Assembly (NCBI GenBank): GCA_013180625.2
Contig: SNVD02004668.1
Span: forward strand, 62,001-126,000
Direction of reading: 5' to 3'
Source of the DNA: Boswellia sacra
Lineage: Eukaryota; Streptophyta; Magnoliopsida; Sapindales; Burseraceae
DNA: 64,000 nt
Within the stretch, counting starts at the first letter, position 1. Each line of letters starts with the position of its first letter. Of this stretch, positions 32,101 through 44,971 are shown one piece after another. The notes under the pieces were generated by a model, which saw nothing but the letters and a program-made list of their open reading frames with translations, had not been told where the DNA came from and made no database searches. The position numbers were made by a program, and so were the translations under genes.

Positions 32101-34277
32101 AAATTTTACACTTACATCTAAATTTGTACAATAAGTATCTTCAGATAGATGATTTTATATAATAATATTGTTTATCATAGATTTAAAATTTTTAATATAT
32201 TATTTATTAAATCACTCCATTATTTATATGATATTAACACATTAATAAATCGATTATCATATTGCTTGAGATTGATGAAAAATTAAAATATAAAATTAGT
32301 AGTACAATTACTCAAGACACCAAATAGACTATTATTAAAATTTTAAAAATCAAAAGTTTACTGTCATGTAACTATCCTATATTATTTAATTTAATAACTT
32401 TTGTTTTTTGTTTTAATTTTTATTTAACAATCTTTGGTTTATCGCGATGTATCAATTTGCATAAGTGTAAAAGCATGTATTAGAAAAAAAAAAAAGCATG
32501 TGTAATATTATTTACTTTATGCAACTTCTTCATGACAACAAGCTTTAACAGATATTATCTTTTAGGAAGAGATTATTTACACACAAAAAAAAAAAAAAAA
32601 TCTTTGCTACACTAACTCTTAACATTTTAAAAGTTAAATTTTTATCAAATCTATCCTATAATTTTAAAAATGATATAAATTAAATCTTTTAAGTTTATAG
32701 AAAAAGTAAATTAAAACCCATATAATCTTTTCAAAAGATTGATTAAAAAATTAATATTAATATACGCACATTTTCTCACATAATACTGTGAAATTTTTAT
32801 TTATTTTTTGTTTGTCTTTTAGTTATGTAAGTTTCAATTTATTGATTTTTTTAGCTACATAAGAATATTTTTGAAATTGTGAAAATGAGTTAAAAAAATA
32901 TAATTTAAAATATTTAATTATGTGGTGTAATTAAAAAATGGTTGTTGGGAATATTTACTATATTATTTCTCAAAGCACCCATCAAAAAATTTCCCCTTCT
33001 TCATGAAAACCACTGTCATATTTTTATTAATAATAATTCTATTCTTTTCCAAAATATAATCCCAAATTCCATTCTTAGTATTGTGTCAAGTGACATGATA
33101 TTCATTAAATGGATCTTGAACTAATGCCGTAACTTATGTTGTAATACCACATCCCTTGATAACAATCCTTTGAGATGAAATGTAAGATCGATGATTTTTT
33201 GGAAAAAATAATGTTACTCATTTATTAAATACTGATCAAATATTGATACAAAATAGACTATCGTATTTATTATATTTTATAACTTTTGGTGTTCACATAT
33301 TTTCATAACTTTTAAAATGTGTTCTTCCGACTTATACATTTGATATTACAAGCTTTGTCATAGAATATTTTGTTAAACATTAATTTTCTTTTGTATCAAT
33401 ACTTTAAGCATGACACTGAAAACCAAATTAAAAATGCTAAAAAAAGTTGCTCTATGATCGAGGAGGAGATAGAGAGAAAAAAGAAAACTGAAAGAGAAGG
33501 TAAAAAAGTATTTTTAACGTTTATTGATAAAGAGAGAAGCAAAATTATAAAAATAGTTTTATTTTTTTGAAAAAATATCAATAAGTAAATAACTTGATAA
33601 TGAATTTAGCTGAAACTGGTAAGTGTGTCATATTATATCATCAATGATTGTTTGTCTTTAATTATTCAATAAGGAATGGAAGATTTTCAATCCTTGAACT
33701 CATTAATTCGTTTGAGCATACCATTTATAGTCTGAATTGAATATTAATTGTATAATACAAATTTGTTGATGGAATATAAACGTGCAAGGTATCTCAGAAT
33801 TTCTAGTTAGGACTAGAATCAAAGGTTTATGCACGGTTACACTGCTTGAGTGGCACAAAATAAAGAAGATTAATTTGAACTTTGTTGTATGAGTTATTTA
33901 ACAAGGTTGACTTGATCAAGACAAAGGAATTGGAAGAAAAGTGTCCACGCTACATCAGGGACGTATGCAAATTAAGTTAAGTTCAAACTGAAAAAAAAAA
34001 ACAAAAAAAAAAGCTGAAGCAGCAGTACTGCTCATCATAACACAAACGTGTAATTTGGGCGTTTCAGGAATCCTGACAAAGACATAAAGTTATGTATTAT
34101 ATATGAATTTCCTTTAAAGGAGAACCGTACCATGCATGTAAATGTATGGAAACATAAACCAATTATTTTCTTCCAAAGTAATTCTTGTTGACAAAAACCG
34201 ATTATTGTTGATAAGTGCATTGGTCACAAGCCCTATTACATAAAAAAATAAATTTATAGCAGAGAAGGCGAAGAACA
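29158..34277. other. long AT-rich intergenic region
   Basis: About 5 kb of AT-rich sequence downstream of the P450 gene. Apart from one possible terminal exon (31423..31636) I see no supported gene, RNA or bounded transposon. Poly-A/T runs occur at 31201..31222 and 32584..32600. Short frames here lack coding character. Confidence 0.6.
31423..31636 (-). pseudogene. possible orphan 3'-terminal exon
   Basis: The minus strand is open for about 71 codons to a TAA at 31423..31425 and begins after a splice-acceptor-like AAAATTCAG at about 31637, preceded by AT-rich sequence. Base composition is much more balanced than the surroundings, and the product is hydrophilic, rich in Ser, Gln, Asp and Arg, like a disordered C-terminus. 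I do not recognise it. No upstream exons are found within several kb, so if real it is a remnant or the end of a gene with distant exons. Its position 2.6 kb beyond the P450 stop argues against linkage to that gene. Confidence 0.3.
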
Positions 34278-35931
34278 CTAAGTGGCAATAGGGATAGCAA
34301 GAAGGGGTCTAGCCTTCTGTAAAGTGAGGCCAAATTTTTCGTCCATGCCCATATTTTCCGGTGTAATCCCATCTTCAAGCTTCCAATCGAAGGACTGAAT
34401 AAGCGAAGCCAACGTTAAATGTAACATTTTGATTGCCAACGGAAAACCAGGACAGATTCGCCGACCAGCACCAAATGGGATGAGCTCAAAATTCCGGCCT
34501 TTGACATCAATATCAGAACCCAAGAACCTTTCTGGTGCAAAAGAATTTGGGTTCTCCCATATGCTTGGATCTCTGCCAATAGCCCACGCGTTGACTAATA
34601 CTCGTGCACCCTTTGGTACTGTGAAACCACCGAGTACTTCTATGTCTGCAGAGGATTTTCGAGGAATTAATAAGGGAACTGCTGGGTGCAACCTGAAAGT
34701 TTCTTTGACAATTGCTTGAAAGTAAGGTAACCGGGCGATGTCTGATTCCTCTACCGGATTGCCTTTGCCAATAGTTTGCTCCAGCTCTAATCGGGCTTTG
34801 GATAAAGCTTCCGGGCGGTGCAGTAGTTCTGCCAGTGCCCACTCCAATGTGCTAGATGTTGTATCAATCCCAGCTTCAAATAAATCCTGTTAGAGAATTA
34901 GATAACATATCTAACAATCTTTCTCCAGGAGGAAAAAGAAAAAGACATTGCCCCAGAAGAAAAAAAAGATAAAAAGGATATTAATGTATCTAAAGAAAGA
35001 ATTCGAGAGAAGTAGAAAGGACAAAGGAAGTATTAACCAGAATCATATGTTTGAGATAATTTCTATCAATCTCCTCACTGCTGTCTTCAGTGATGCTGAT
35101 AAGGATATCTAGAAAATCTTTTGTTTCCCCAGAACGATAGGCTTCTCTTAACTTCAAGCGTTGAGCAATCATTCTATCAAAGAGGTCAAACATCTGTCCG
35201 ATATAGTTTGTCATGCGACGCCTTGCTCCTTGCGGGTCAATCTTTTTAAGCAGAGGAAAGAAGTCGGCCAAGTTAGGCTTTCCAGCCTCGAGCAAGATAG
35301 CCTCCACAAGTTCCTTAAACTTTCGTGCAGTGTCTGAACTAGGATCAGCCAGATCAACAGAGAAAATAGTGTTTGAAATCAAATTGAGAGACGTATTGAA
35401 AGCTGCTTCGCCGATATTTATTGCTCTACCTGCAAGGCAACTTTCTTGAACATAAGCAAGGAGATCTTGCACTTTCTTGCGCCTTAAGTATTGATTGGCT
35501 TCAAGTTTCTGACTAGTGAAAATATTCGAGTTCAATATTTTTCTAAGATTTCTCCATGTTGGCGCGACTGGTAGAAAAACTACAGAGAAGGCATCATGTC
35601 GGTATGCTTCGATCGCATCAGGAACGGACCGGTTACAGAAAGACATGTCATGAGTTTGAAGGACTTCTTTGGCCATGGTTGCAGAGGAAATGACAATAGT
35701 AGTGACCTGGCCAAGTTTTAGACACATTAAGGGGCCATGAAGCTTGGCAAGCTTGGCCAGAGAGAGGTGAGGTTTATCACCAAGTTCAAAGAGGTTACCG
35801 ATAACCGGAAATTGGGAGGGTCCTGGAGGAAGATTTTTGAAAGCTGCTTCGCGTCCTTTGGCGATGAAGTGTAGGGCTATAACCAAAACACATGTCAAGA
35901 TAAGCAATATCAAACAGCTTAGGACATCCAT
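34278..35931 (-). CDS. cytochrome P450, CYP76-like (two exons)
   Basis: Exon 1 is 35038..35931 (298 codons) and exon 2 is 34278..34886 (202 codons plus stop), with a 151-bp phase-0 intron; total 500 residues, normal for the family. A hydrophobic N-terminal anchor (2-22) places it on the endoplasmic reticulum. Motifs: PPGP hinge at 35-38, oxygen-binding I-helix AGIDTTS at 303-309, ETFR (ExxR) at 360-363, PERF at 416-419, and the heme loop [11 protein letters not shown] with Cys443. CYP76 enzymes oxidise monoterpenols such as geraniol, other terpenoids, or herbicides; the exact substrate cannot be told from motifs. No stops or frameshifts: this looks functional. A copia LTR starts 290 bp upstream of the ATG in the same orientation. 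The exon 1/2 junction is at the usual position just before the I-helix. Confidence 0.92.
34887..35037 (-). other. intron of the CYP76-like gene
   Basis: 151 bp, phase 0. Donor CTG|GTTAAT at 35037 and acceptor CTAACAG|GAT at 34887. The single intron before the I-helix exon is typical of A-type plant P450 genes. Confidence 0.9.
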
Positions 35932-36220
35932 ATTTTCTCTTACAGAACTGCGCAGAAAGAGTATTGAATTGCGTTGGGTGTGGCTTCTTTTAAAGCATAA
36001 TTTATGCGCACAGAAAGTGTATTATTTTATGATAACGTACTGGTGGCTGGTAATATTTACAAACTGATCTATATCAACATTTATTTTCTTTTTTAATTTT
36101 ATTACTGAAATGTTGGTAAAGTAATTTAGCGTTAAAAATTAAATCATCTAAGTAGATAATGGGATTATATATCCAAACGAATACTCCCTCCCCATTAATT
36201 TCTAAGTATGTCATGAATAC

Positions 36221-36468
36221 TGTTAGAATTTTAGGAACCATATTTTGTTTATTCATTTTAATTATAATTTTGAAATTAATCTCTACATAAATATTTAATT
36301 TATTTAAATATTATTATGGGTAGGAGTTGAATTATATGAAACACAGAATTCAAGAAAGATCTAGAGAGAAGTTTAGTAACTGATTTTATATTACTGAATG
36401 AGCCAATTGCATATAGAGTAAGTTTCTATATTTATACAAGACTCATAACTGCCTACTACTGACGTAGA
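36221..36468 (-). mobile_element. Ty1/copia 3' LTR, distal part
   Basis: The plus strand starts TGTTAGAATT at 36221, the reverse of an LTR end CTAACA. The segment ends at 36468, where Athila element E4 begins. The remaining 75 bp of this LTR are at 58564..58638, giving an LTR of about 320 bp. A TATA box is at 36429..36436 (minus). The five bases left of it (AATAC) should match the far 5' flank outside the window. It lies just upstream of the P450 gene. Confidence 0.75.
36429..36436 (-). promoter_or_regulatory. copia LTR TATA box facing the P450 gene
   Basis: TATAAATA in the context GTATAAATATAGAAAC on the minus strand. About 40 bp of copia LTR remain upstream of it before the E4 insertion. 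Transcription from here would run towards the P450 start about 500 bp away. Confidence 0.5.
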
Positions 36469-37405
36469 TGGTACATTCAAAAATAGGATTATCTCCGAAG
36501 TACAAGAGTGTCAAAGTAATAAATTCGACAAGACCAGGGTCGATCCACATGGAAGGGATTTTAGCGGTACAAACTATAAAACAAGAAGATAATATACGAA
36601 TAATGTAAATAAATAACAATATTATATTAACAAATAAAATTAAAGATGGTAGGCGGTACAATCGACCATTAAATGTAAAATAAAAATAAGCGGTGGTAAA
36701 ACCATCTATGGGAACAGGTGATAAAACTTACCATAGCAAATGAAAGAACAATTTTTATAAGCAAGAAACGAGAATATTTGAAATACACAAATAAGATAAA
36801 ATTAACACAATAATAATGAAAGCTAAGGGTAGGGGATCCATTGTTGATATATCAAACAAGGATAAACAACCCAACTATAACTCGATTGGAATCCAAACAT
36901 TAAGGAGGCTCCAATCGGAATGTTTATCATTTAAGCCCACTTTAGCTATATGAATTATATTTGTTTTGTTATCAATATTTATACCACTTCTTATAAATGG
37001 GTTCAAACATGCAATGTATCAATCACCATATGTCTGCAACAAATCAAGGTTCCTAACTAAACTTGTGTTAGTAAGAAAGAACTATACGACGTCTAGAAAT
37101 GATCCAAGCATTTGATGTGCTAAGGATTGTCTACAATAGATCAAGATCTCCACTTTACGAGTGGTGTCAAGATTGATTAAGAAAATAAATATAAAACATA
37201 TAAATTAAATAACAAAAGATTATGATTATTAAGTACAAACCAAAGGGTTAGAAAATCCTTATTCTCATATCAAGGGTTTTACCCTTTCATCTTAGCAAAA
37301 GAGAATTTAGGAAGACATTATGCAAGAAAGAAAATAAATTGCAAGAAGAAAATGATTTATTAATAACATCAAAAGAACAAAACATAAGAGAGAAAACACA
37401 ATAAT
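36469..37405 (-). repeat. E4 3' LTR, left part
   Basis: Begins TGGTACATTC (compare TGACTCATTC at 57012) and matches the other E4 LTR until the CACTA insertion at 37406. The AAT at 37403..37405 is the CACTA target site. Confidence 0.85.
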
Positions 37406-37616
37406 CACTACAAGAAAAACAGGCTATGGCAACGCATATTTTGTTTTGCTAAAAGGCTTTCGCAACGCATAAGCGCGCGTTGCTATTCTTGCTGCTGCGG
37501 AAAGTCCCTTATTTTTTGCAACACGCACGTGCACGTTGCAAAATGGGATTCTGCACGTTGCAAAATGGCTTTTGGCAATGCGCATTATGCGTTGTTGAAA
37601 GACAAAGAGTGATAGA

Positions 37617-38195
37617 GCTTCAGCAACACGAGATGCGCGTTGCTGTAGACATCAATGACAACACGCAATGCGTGTTGCAAAAAGATTAGAAGTAATTAGT
37701 TTCAGCAACATGCAATGAGCGTTGCTGTAGACCTCAATGACAACGCACATTGCACGTTGCGAAAAGATAAAAACTAATATAGTTTTAGCAACACGCAATG
37801 AGCGTTGCTGTAGACCTCAACGGCAACGCACATTGCACGTTGCAAAAAGATCAAAACTAATATAGTTTCAGCATCATGCAATGAGCATTGCTGTAGACCT
37901 CAATGGCAACGCACATTGCACGTTGCGAAAAGATCAAAACTAATATAGTTTCAACAACATGCAATGCGCGTTACTGTAGACCTTAATGGCAACGCACATT
38001 GCACGTTGCGAAAAGATCAAAACTAATATAGTTTCAGCAACATGAAATGCGCGTTGCTGTAGACCTCAATGGCAACGCCCTTTGCGCATTGTGAAAAGAT
38101 CAAAACTAATTTAATTTCAACAACATGCAATGCGTGTTGCTATAGATATAAGCATGTGAGTTTTGGCAACATGCGCATGTTGCCATTTATTTGAT
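37617..38195. repeat. 83-bp subterminal tandem repeat of the CACTA element
   Basis: About seven units with starts near 37617, 37699, 37782, 37865, 37948, 38031 and 38114: a period of 83 (82 once). Each unit has a GCAAC...GTTGC inverted pair and an 'aaaactaatatagtttc' segment. Related short GCAACG motifs extend left to 37430. These are likely binding sites for the element's own TNPA protein. Confidence 0.85.
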
Positions 38196-39549
38196 GTAGA
38201 AATATATTGTATTTATAATTAAATACCCTTTTTATTAATATGTGATACCTGCTTATTTTTAATTATACAAATTGGTATATAAATTATCGCAGAATACATA
38301 ATATATAATAAATGTACAAATTTGTATTACGTTAATATTATCACAAATATTATTAAAAATACAAGTACTTGTAATTAATATGTAATACAATTCTAAATGA
38401 CTTAAGGAAAATGAAATCAAGTAAATCATACTTAAGCTAGCACAAATTTGTACATAAGCAACAAAATCATCATCTTCTTTTAGCATGATTGATGAACTTT
38501 CCAAACAAACACGAACAAAGCCTACACAAGCAACTTCAAAATGTTGCATAAGCAAGATAACAATAGGCATATAGACTCATGTTTGAGCATAAAACTAACT
38601 TACGGATTCAAATTTAATTTTATTCTTAAGTAAATGTATCACTTACCCTATCTCACAGCTAGGGGTGGCAATTTTTGACACGACACGCGAACACAAGTTG
38701 ACACGACACGGGTTTAAGCGGGTTTGGGTTTTGGCTTATTCGTGTCCATGTCGTGTTCGTGTCGAAGATGTCAACTCGTTTAATAATCATGTCGTATTCG
38801 GGTTGAGGCTCTTTGACATGCGAACACGATTGTGACACGACAAAAAAACAATGCAAAAACAAGCAACCTGCCAAAACGCTTGACGCAACTCAACAAAATC
38901 CGACACTTGACACAAGACATACCGAGTATCAGATTATGAATCCGACGTAATTCGACACTCGACACAAGATATACCGAGTGTCAGATTATGAGTCTGACAT
39001 AATCCGACACTCGACATAAGGCATATCGAGTTAACATCCTTAGAACATATTGTAAAAATTAAATGATATAAGCTTCCAAATACAAGCTTATAGAAATTTA
39101 GTCAATGACAAAGTATTACCTTCATGATATTAACTTGATGCAACTTTTAGGCCAAGCAATAGCACCTCCTACAGCCTGATCAATGTTTTAAGCTTCATCA
39201 GTTGATCTATACAGTTCAACATCATTCTTAATAGCATGAGTTACCTAAACTTTCCAACAATCCCTTCCTAAAGGCTTGTGATGTACTAGAACTTTAGGAT
39301 CTACACTTGCAATCTTTCCTTCAGCCACAATTTCATCTAGGTCATCTGAGTACCGATGCAGTAATAGGCATCTTGCATTTTCACTTGGTATAATTTGGTG
39401 AATTGGAACACTTCCTTGTTGTGACTACAATTAATAGAATTAGTTTAATTATTACATTAAATAATCATATACTTTAACTCATATAGCATTGTAAATACAT
39501 CAAAATTTGTGTTAGTTTCTTACTCGAGGGGTACATGCACGAGAGCTCA
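38196..39549. other. non-coding CACTA sequence with a hAT-like fragment
   Basis: AT-rich CACTA sequence, interrupted at 38660 by a hAT-related fragment reaching to about 39030. No gene is supported. Confidence 0.6.
38660..39030. mobile_element. hAT-like fragment inside the CACTA element
   Basis: Starts TAGGGGTGGCAA, like the end of the element at 23395, followed by 'gacacgacacg' and 'aaacaagcaacctgccaaaacgc', which that element also has at 23668..23690. Then come CGACACTCGACA-type repeats. The right end is degenerate (AACATCCTTA near 39042) and no 8-bp duplication is evident, so it is probably truncated. Confidence 0.6.
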
Positions 39550-41240
39550 TCATCTCATCAACACTCTGATTCTGTACAATTTCAAGGTATGAAATCCATT
39601 ATATATAATGACATATGTTATAGATAATTTGTAAGTAATGAAAAGTTTACTCACCTGGGTCATTTTCATTAATAATGCGTTCACTTTATCCATCTGCTCT
39701 TCTAATGCTAAAACTCTTTGCTTATTAAGTTGTAGTTCATTTTCAAGTACTTTAACTTTTCCACTAGATTGCAATTGTGCATCTACTTTAGAAGGATTAA
39801 CCCCAAATCCTTTTCCACACACTCTACCACGTTGTTCATCTCCATATACAATCACAAGAGGGTCGTTTCGTATAATAGACATGTCCACATCCTCACTTGA
39901 CTTTTGAATATCTTCAATTTGTTTCTATGAACAAACAAGTAATATTAAAAAAAAAAAAGATAGTGTCAATAATAACTCTCATGTACGCCATGTGTTTCTA
40001 AGGCAATTTATTTTTTAATTATAGAAATTCGTACCATTTTTTGTCCAATTGATTCATTTGCAGGCTGCCCTTGCTTATTCAAATGTGCTTGAATCCAAAC
40101 ATCAACTCTAGTAATTGATGTTTCATCTTAACTCTGTTTTTTCTTCAAATGAAGAAACATAATGATAAAAAGAAGATAAGAAATCTAAATTGAAGAATCA
40201 TGTGAATATAATCAAAAATCAAGGATGTTGAATATTTACCATCTCATATTCCTTGCGAGCATAACCTAGTCGACCCATTGTGTGTACATCCTTTTGGTTT
40301 TTTCGCAAAATTTTCATCCTCTTGCTGATGACCAATTAATCAAGTATAAAACAAATGAATAAATTCTACCTTAGTATATATATGCATGTGTGTATGTGTG
40401 TGTGTGTGTGTGCATGTGTGTGTGTGAGAGACTAGATATGTTTAATTACTTGAAATTTTGGAGACAATCTCTCTTTGACAAATGTTTCCCAATCCTTATC
40501 TGATTCTATGTTGCCAGGCCTTAAAAGAGACAAAGCCCATGCTCTATTTTGTTGTTGGTCGGCTTTTCTTATCTTTGAAGTAATTTCCGATTTGAACTGT
40601 CTCCAACGATCACCTATTTTTTGAAGTGTCCAATGTTTATGGGATTCATCTACAACAAATCGTTGATATACAAAAGGAACATTAGAAACGTACATATAAA
40701 TAACCAATAGTAACATAATCTTAGAGAAGCTTGAAAAATAAGTCAACAATAAATATAAATTAAATTTATACATACCTTGACCAAAGTCCAAAGGTCATCT
40801 TTATCTTTTGATGCAACTAGAGTCCAATCTTTGATGACAACTGGTACATGCTTTCCTGCCAAGACACTAAGATAAGATGTATACTTTTGAGAATTTGCTC
40901 CCACTGGTACACCCACATCACTAAACTTAACATTTAAACGTGAGACATGACTTTTTAACATGCCTAAAGTAGTTGGCCCTCTCTTCTTTTTCAATTCTTT
41001 ATTATTTGACTCAGTCAATTGTTCATCACCATCTCTCTCAATTCTGATGCCTTCATTTTGATCCCGTATAGAAGCTGCTGTTAGTGCTTCACGTTCTTTT
41101 TGCTTTTTCTCGCTTTCATTGAAGACTATAAAAAAATTTAGTGCTCAAGCTATGAAATTTCACATTTTTACATTTCCATACAAAAATACTATAGGTGAAA
41201 TTCCAAATGAAAGCTTACCTCTGCACCACTCATCTTCTTC
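39550..41240 (-). pseudogene. TNPA-like CACTA protein, exon pieces
   Basis: Minus-strand pieces resembling the plant En/Spm-type transposase family (Transposase_24): 40743..41018 (RGPTTLGMLKSHV, DWTLVASKDKDDLW), 40432..40791 (WTLQKIGDRWRQFKSEIT, DKDWETFVKERLSPKF) and 39550..39888 (GKGFGVNPSKVDAQ, then a Leu-rich coiled coil). TNPA-type proteins bind subterminal repeats and assist excision. The pieces are separated by probable introns with splice-like borders. I cannot rule out that some breaks are mutations. It lies downstream of TNPD, as usual in CACTA elements. Confidence 0.7.
40376..40431. repeat. TG/TA microsatellite
   Basis: A run of mostly TG dinucleotides with TATA and GCATG interruptions, inside a probable TNPA intron. 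Ordinary simple repeat. Confidence 0.9.
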
Positions 41241-41627
41241 CACTAGTATGCACTCAACTTATAGATAGTGCTCAACCTCTACAAAACACAACATCACAAC
41301 ACTTTTAAGTCACATAAATGATTGAAATAATTTTACTATAATGTTAAGAAGAAATGAAAAAAGGCATAAACATATAGTTGTAGTAATTATTGTAGAAAAA
41401 AAAACTAACACATTGGAAAAAGAATAACCCATCATGTACTCATCATTAAAATACAAGCGTACACTTATTACTACGTGTATATGGGAAATCTACGTATCAC
41501 ACAATATGCCCTCAACATCACTTCTAGGTTCATCCTCACTAGTATTTTGGGTTTTAAGACCACTTATTTTAATTGGTGTGGATGGTGTACAATCACTTTC
41601 TTCATACAATTGAAGGTCATAGAAACC

Positions 41628-44600
41628 TCATTGTGGTGCTCTCAAAACAACATGCCATTGTGATGCTTCATTTTCTTGAGAATAGGATACTTGTTTAGCT
41701 TGTGAGGACAAAATGAAGGGATCTCTTTCATATTGGTTTTGTCCCTCATGTAGCTTAACCAAAGTGAAACCATCATCAACTTTGACACCATTTCTAATAT
41801 TCACCCAATCACACTTAGAAAGAGGGATGTGAAATCTATTGTAATCAAGTACTATGATATCTCTTAGAACGCCATAGTAAGAAACTTTCCCGATCACTTG
41901 AGAATTGGCTCTTGCACTAGCTCTACAAAGAGTTGTTGCTTCAACTAGAACCCCACTATTTTGTCGAGCCTTCTCTGCATCTTTAGTCTGGAAGCGAATA
42001 CCATTTATAACAAATCCAGAATATGACATTGATATGTGTCTTGGTTTTTTTGCAAGCCATACTAAAGTATCTGACAAGTTGGATTTCTTCCTATCCAAGT
42101 TTATTTGTTGAAGATAATGATTTCAACCAAGTAAATCATATTAATATATTAGATTTATACACTAAAGTAAGAATCAGAAGCTTATTACCTTATTTGCAAA
42201 CCATGCACTAAAAGTTTTTAAATGTTCAATTTGTAATAATGTTTCATTTCTTAAAAATTGCACATCTTCCTTTCTCAAAGCTTCCAAGTGTCCCCTACAA
42301 GGAAAGTGAAATTGAAGGATCAGTTTCTATATATTGATAATCTAGATAGTTTTAGGTAAGGCATCGGTAAGACTCCTTACTCTATATAAGGTTAAACCTC
42401 TGAACTATTTAACAAAACATAACGATGAGCAATCTCTACCATCTATTTAGAGAGATGTATAACTTTTCCACCTGATACTGGACACCGTTCAACTAAAAAC
42501 TTATCTTCAAACTCTTCATTGTGTCTATATCGAGTGCTGATTTCAGAGGCCTTTTTAAAATATTTACCACAAAATATCACATACTCTTCAGTAACATATC
42601 GTTCAGCTATACAACCTTCTGCTCGGGAATGATTTCTAACATATCCCTTTAATACTTTCATGTACCTAATATAATTAAACAAAGTTAATTGATAATTATT
42701 TAAAGGCATGGATGACTAATAAAAATATAGAGTAGATAAATACCTCTCAATTGGGTACATTCAACGATATTTTACAAGACCACATAAACGAGCTTCACAT
42801 CCTAGATGAACTGTTAAATGAATCATGATATCAAAGAATGAAGGTGGAAAGAATCTCTCCAACATACACAATGTCTCCACCACATCTTCCTCCAATTCTT
42901 CTAATCTATTTCTATCTAACACCTTGTTGCATAATTCATTGAAGAATGTACACAAACGAAAAATTGCATTTCGTGGACCTTTAGGTAAAAGTCCTCTCAA
43001 AGCTACCCGAAAAATTTGTTGTATTAGCATGTGACAGTCATGAGACTTAAGACCAATTATCTTGCTTTCCTCCAATTTGACACAATTGGCAATATTAGAA
43101 CCATAGTCATCCGGTAATGTCAAACTAGCAAGTCTTTTGCAAAAAAAATTTGCTTTTCTTCCTTTGAGAGAGTATGTGAAGCAGCTGGTAAGTAGAAGGC
43201 ACTACCCCTACTTTGCGGGTGCAATTCATTTCTAATAGACATTGTTTCCAAAACTAAGCATGAATTTAATACATCTTTGGATTTGCCTTTTATATTCAAA
43301 AGAGTACCAACTATGCTATCACATATGTTCTTCTCAATATGCATCACATCCAATTTATGACGCATAATCAAATCTTGCAATGCCAAGTTATTGAGTTAGG
43401 AAGAAATTATATTGTTAAGGCATTATAATAAAATAGTTATGTATGGAAGAAAGAAACACACCTTCCAATAAGGCAATTGGAATAAGATTGATCTCTTTTT
43501 CCACAACTGAGAAGAAGTTAAGTTTTCTCTTCCTTTTTGTCCCACCTTTGCCCCAATTATCCACAAGGTTCTCAACCTCTTTATAAATTTCTTCACTAGT
43601 AAATATCTTAGGTCTTCCACGTTCATCAATTTTCCCATCAAACCATGTTCTTTTATATCGATATGGGTGATTAGGAGCAAGAAATCGTCTATGACCCATG
43701 TAAGAGAATTTCCTACTATGTGGTAGCCATTTTGAACATGTGTTTTGGCGACATATTGGACAAGCACATTTTCCCTTGGTGGACCATCCAGACATGTTGG
43801 CATATGCGGGAAAATCATTAATTATTCACATCAAAATTACTTTCAAAGTGAATGGAGATTCACTATAAGCATCATACATTTCAACACCATTTATCCACAA
43901 CTCTTTTAAATCTTCCACCGATGGTGCCAAATAGATATCTATGTCATTACCTTGTTGCTTTGGGCCTGGGATTAGTAAAGATAACATTAAACTTTCTTTA
44001 GTCATGCATAACCATGGGGGTAGGTTGTAGACAACCATAATTATAGGCCAACAACTATAACTTGTACTAAGATCTTGAAAAGGATTAAAACCATCGGTAG
44101 CAAGACCAAATCTAATGTTTCGAGGATCTGTTAAAAATGATGACCATTTCTTGTCAAGAATATCCCATGCCACTGAATCAACTAGATGTCTCATTTTACC
44201 ATCTTGGCTTTTATGATTTTGGTGCCATCTGAGTTGTTCTGCAACTGCAGGTACACTAAACATCCTTCTAAGTCTTGGTATTATTGGAAAATAATGCAAG
44301 ACTTTTGCAGGGATTCCTTCTTTGATCTTCTTACTTCGTTCATTAACTTTCCAACAAGAAGCACCACATTTGGGACAATTATGTGCTCGATCCAACTCTT
44401 TTCTAAATAGGCAACAATCATTTATACATGCTTGTATTTTATCATAACCAAGATCAAATGACTTAAGTACCTTCTTAGTTAAATAAAGTGAATCTGGAAG
44501 TATGTTTTCAAGTGGTAACATATCATGGACAAGTTGAAGCAACTCATCAAAACAAGTATCAGAAATATCGTGTGTGACTTTAAGCTTGAATAATGCAACA

Positions 44601-44971
44601 ACAGCTGACATTTTTTAGTAATTTACGCATCCAGGCCATAAAGGGGTTTCAGCATCTTTAACTAAGTTTGTGATTTCCTCTTTGCTTGTTTCAGAAGGAT
44701 TATCAGGAAAGTTTTCTTCTTCAAACTCCATTTGATTCCTAAAACCCATTTGCTCCTTATACATTGTAAAGATTTCCATGTTCTCTACATTTTGATATTG
44801 GTTTGAGGTAGTAGAACTCTCTCCATGAAGGACCCATGTAGTATAAGTAGGATCTATTCCATTGATAACTAAATGTTCATACACTACCTCGTGATGATGA
44901 CATTGTACATTTTTACAACGTAAGCAAGGACATGCTATAACTTCAAGGTTTCTACAATTTGCACGAGCCAT
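41628..44971 (-). pseudogene. TNPD-like CACTA transposase, broken by nonsense mutations
   Basis: Pieces in order on the minus strand: 44615..44971 with a transposase-associated zinc-type region (CPCLRCKN, HHHEVVYEHLVINGI); 43826..44611 with the TNP2-like core (KVLKSFDLGYDKIQACINDC, CPKCGASCW, HLVDSVAWDILD, FGLATDGFNPF); 43415..43795 (CACPICRQNTCSKWL, YMGHRRFL); 43120..43386 (LDVMHIEKNICDSIVGTLLNI); 42443..43123 (DUF4218-like, SHDCHMLIQQIF); and 41628..42098 (DUF4216-like). Two breaks look like single-base nonsense changes (near 44612 and 43824), because the frame continues across them. This is the catalytic transposase that cuts and joins the element ends. Confidence 0.85.

Noticed and set aside
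33370..33581. overlapping frames of about 60 codons on both strands
   Set aside because: Lys/Glu or Phe/Leu-rich products of A/T-rich DNA without neighbours or motifs.
36443..36661. 72-codon minus-strand frame near the copia/E4 border
   Set aside because: Translation across the E4 LTR edge, homologous to the LTR peptides elsewhere; not a gene.
37617..38195. regular repeat array, considered as CRISPR
   Set aside because: Eukaryotic context, 83-bp tandem units without unique spacers, located at a CACTA terminus.
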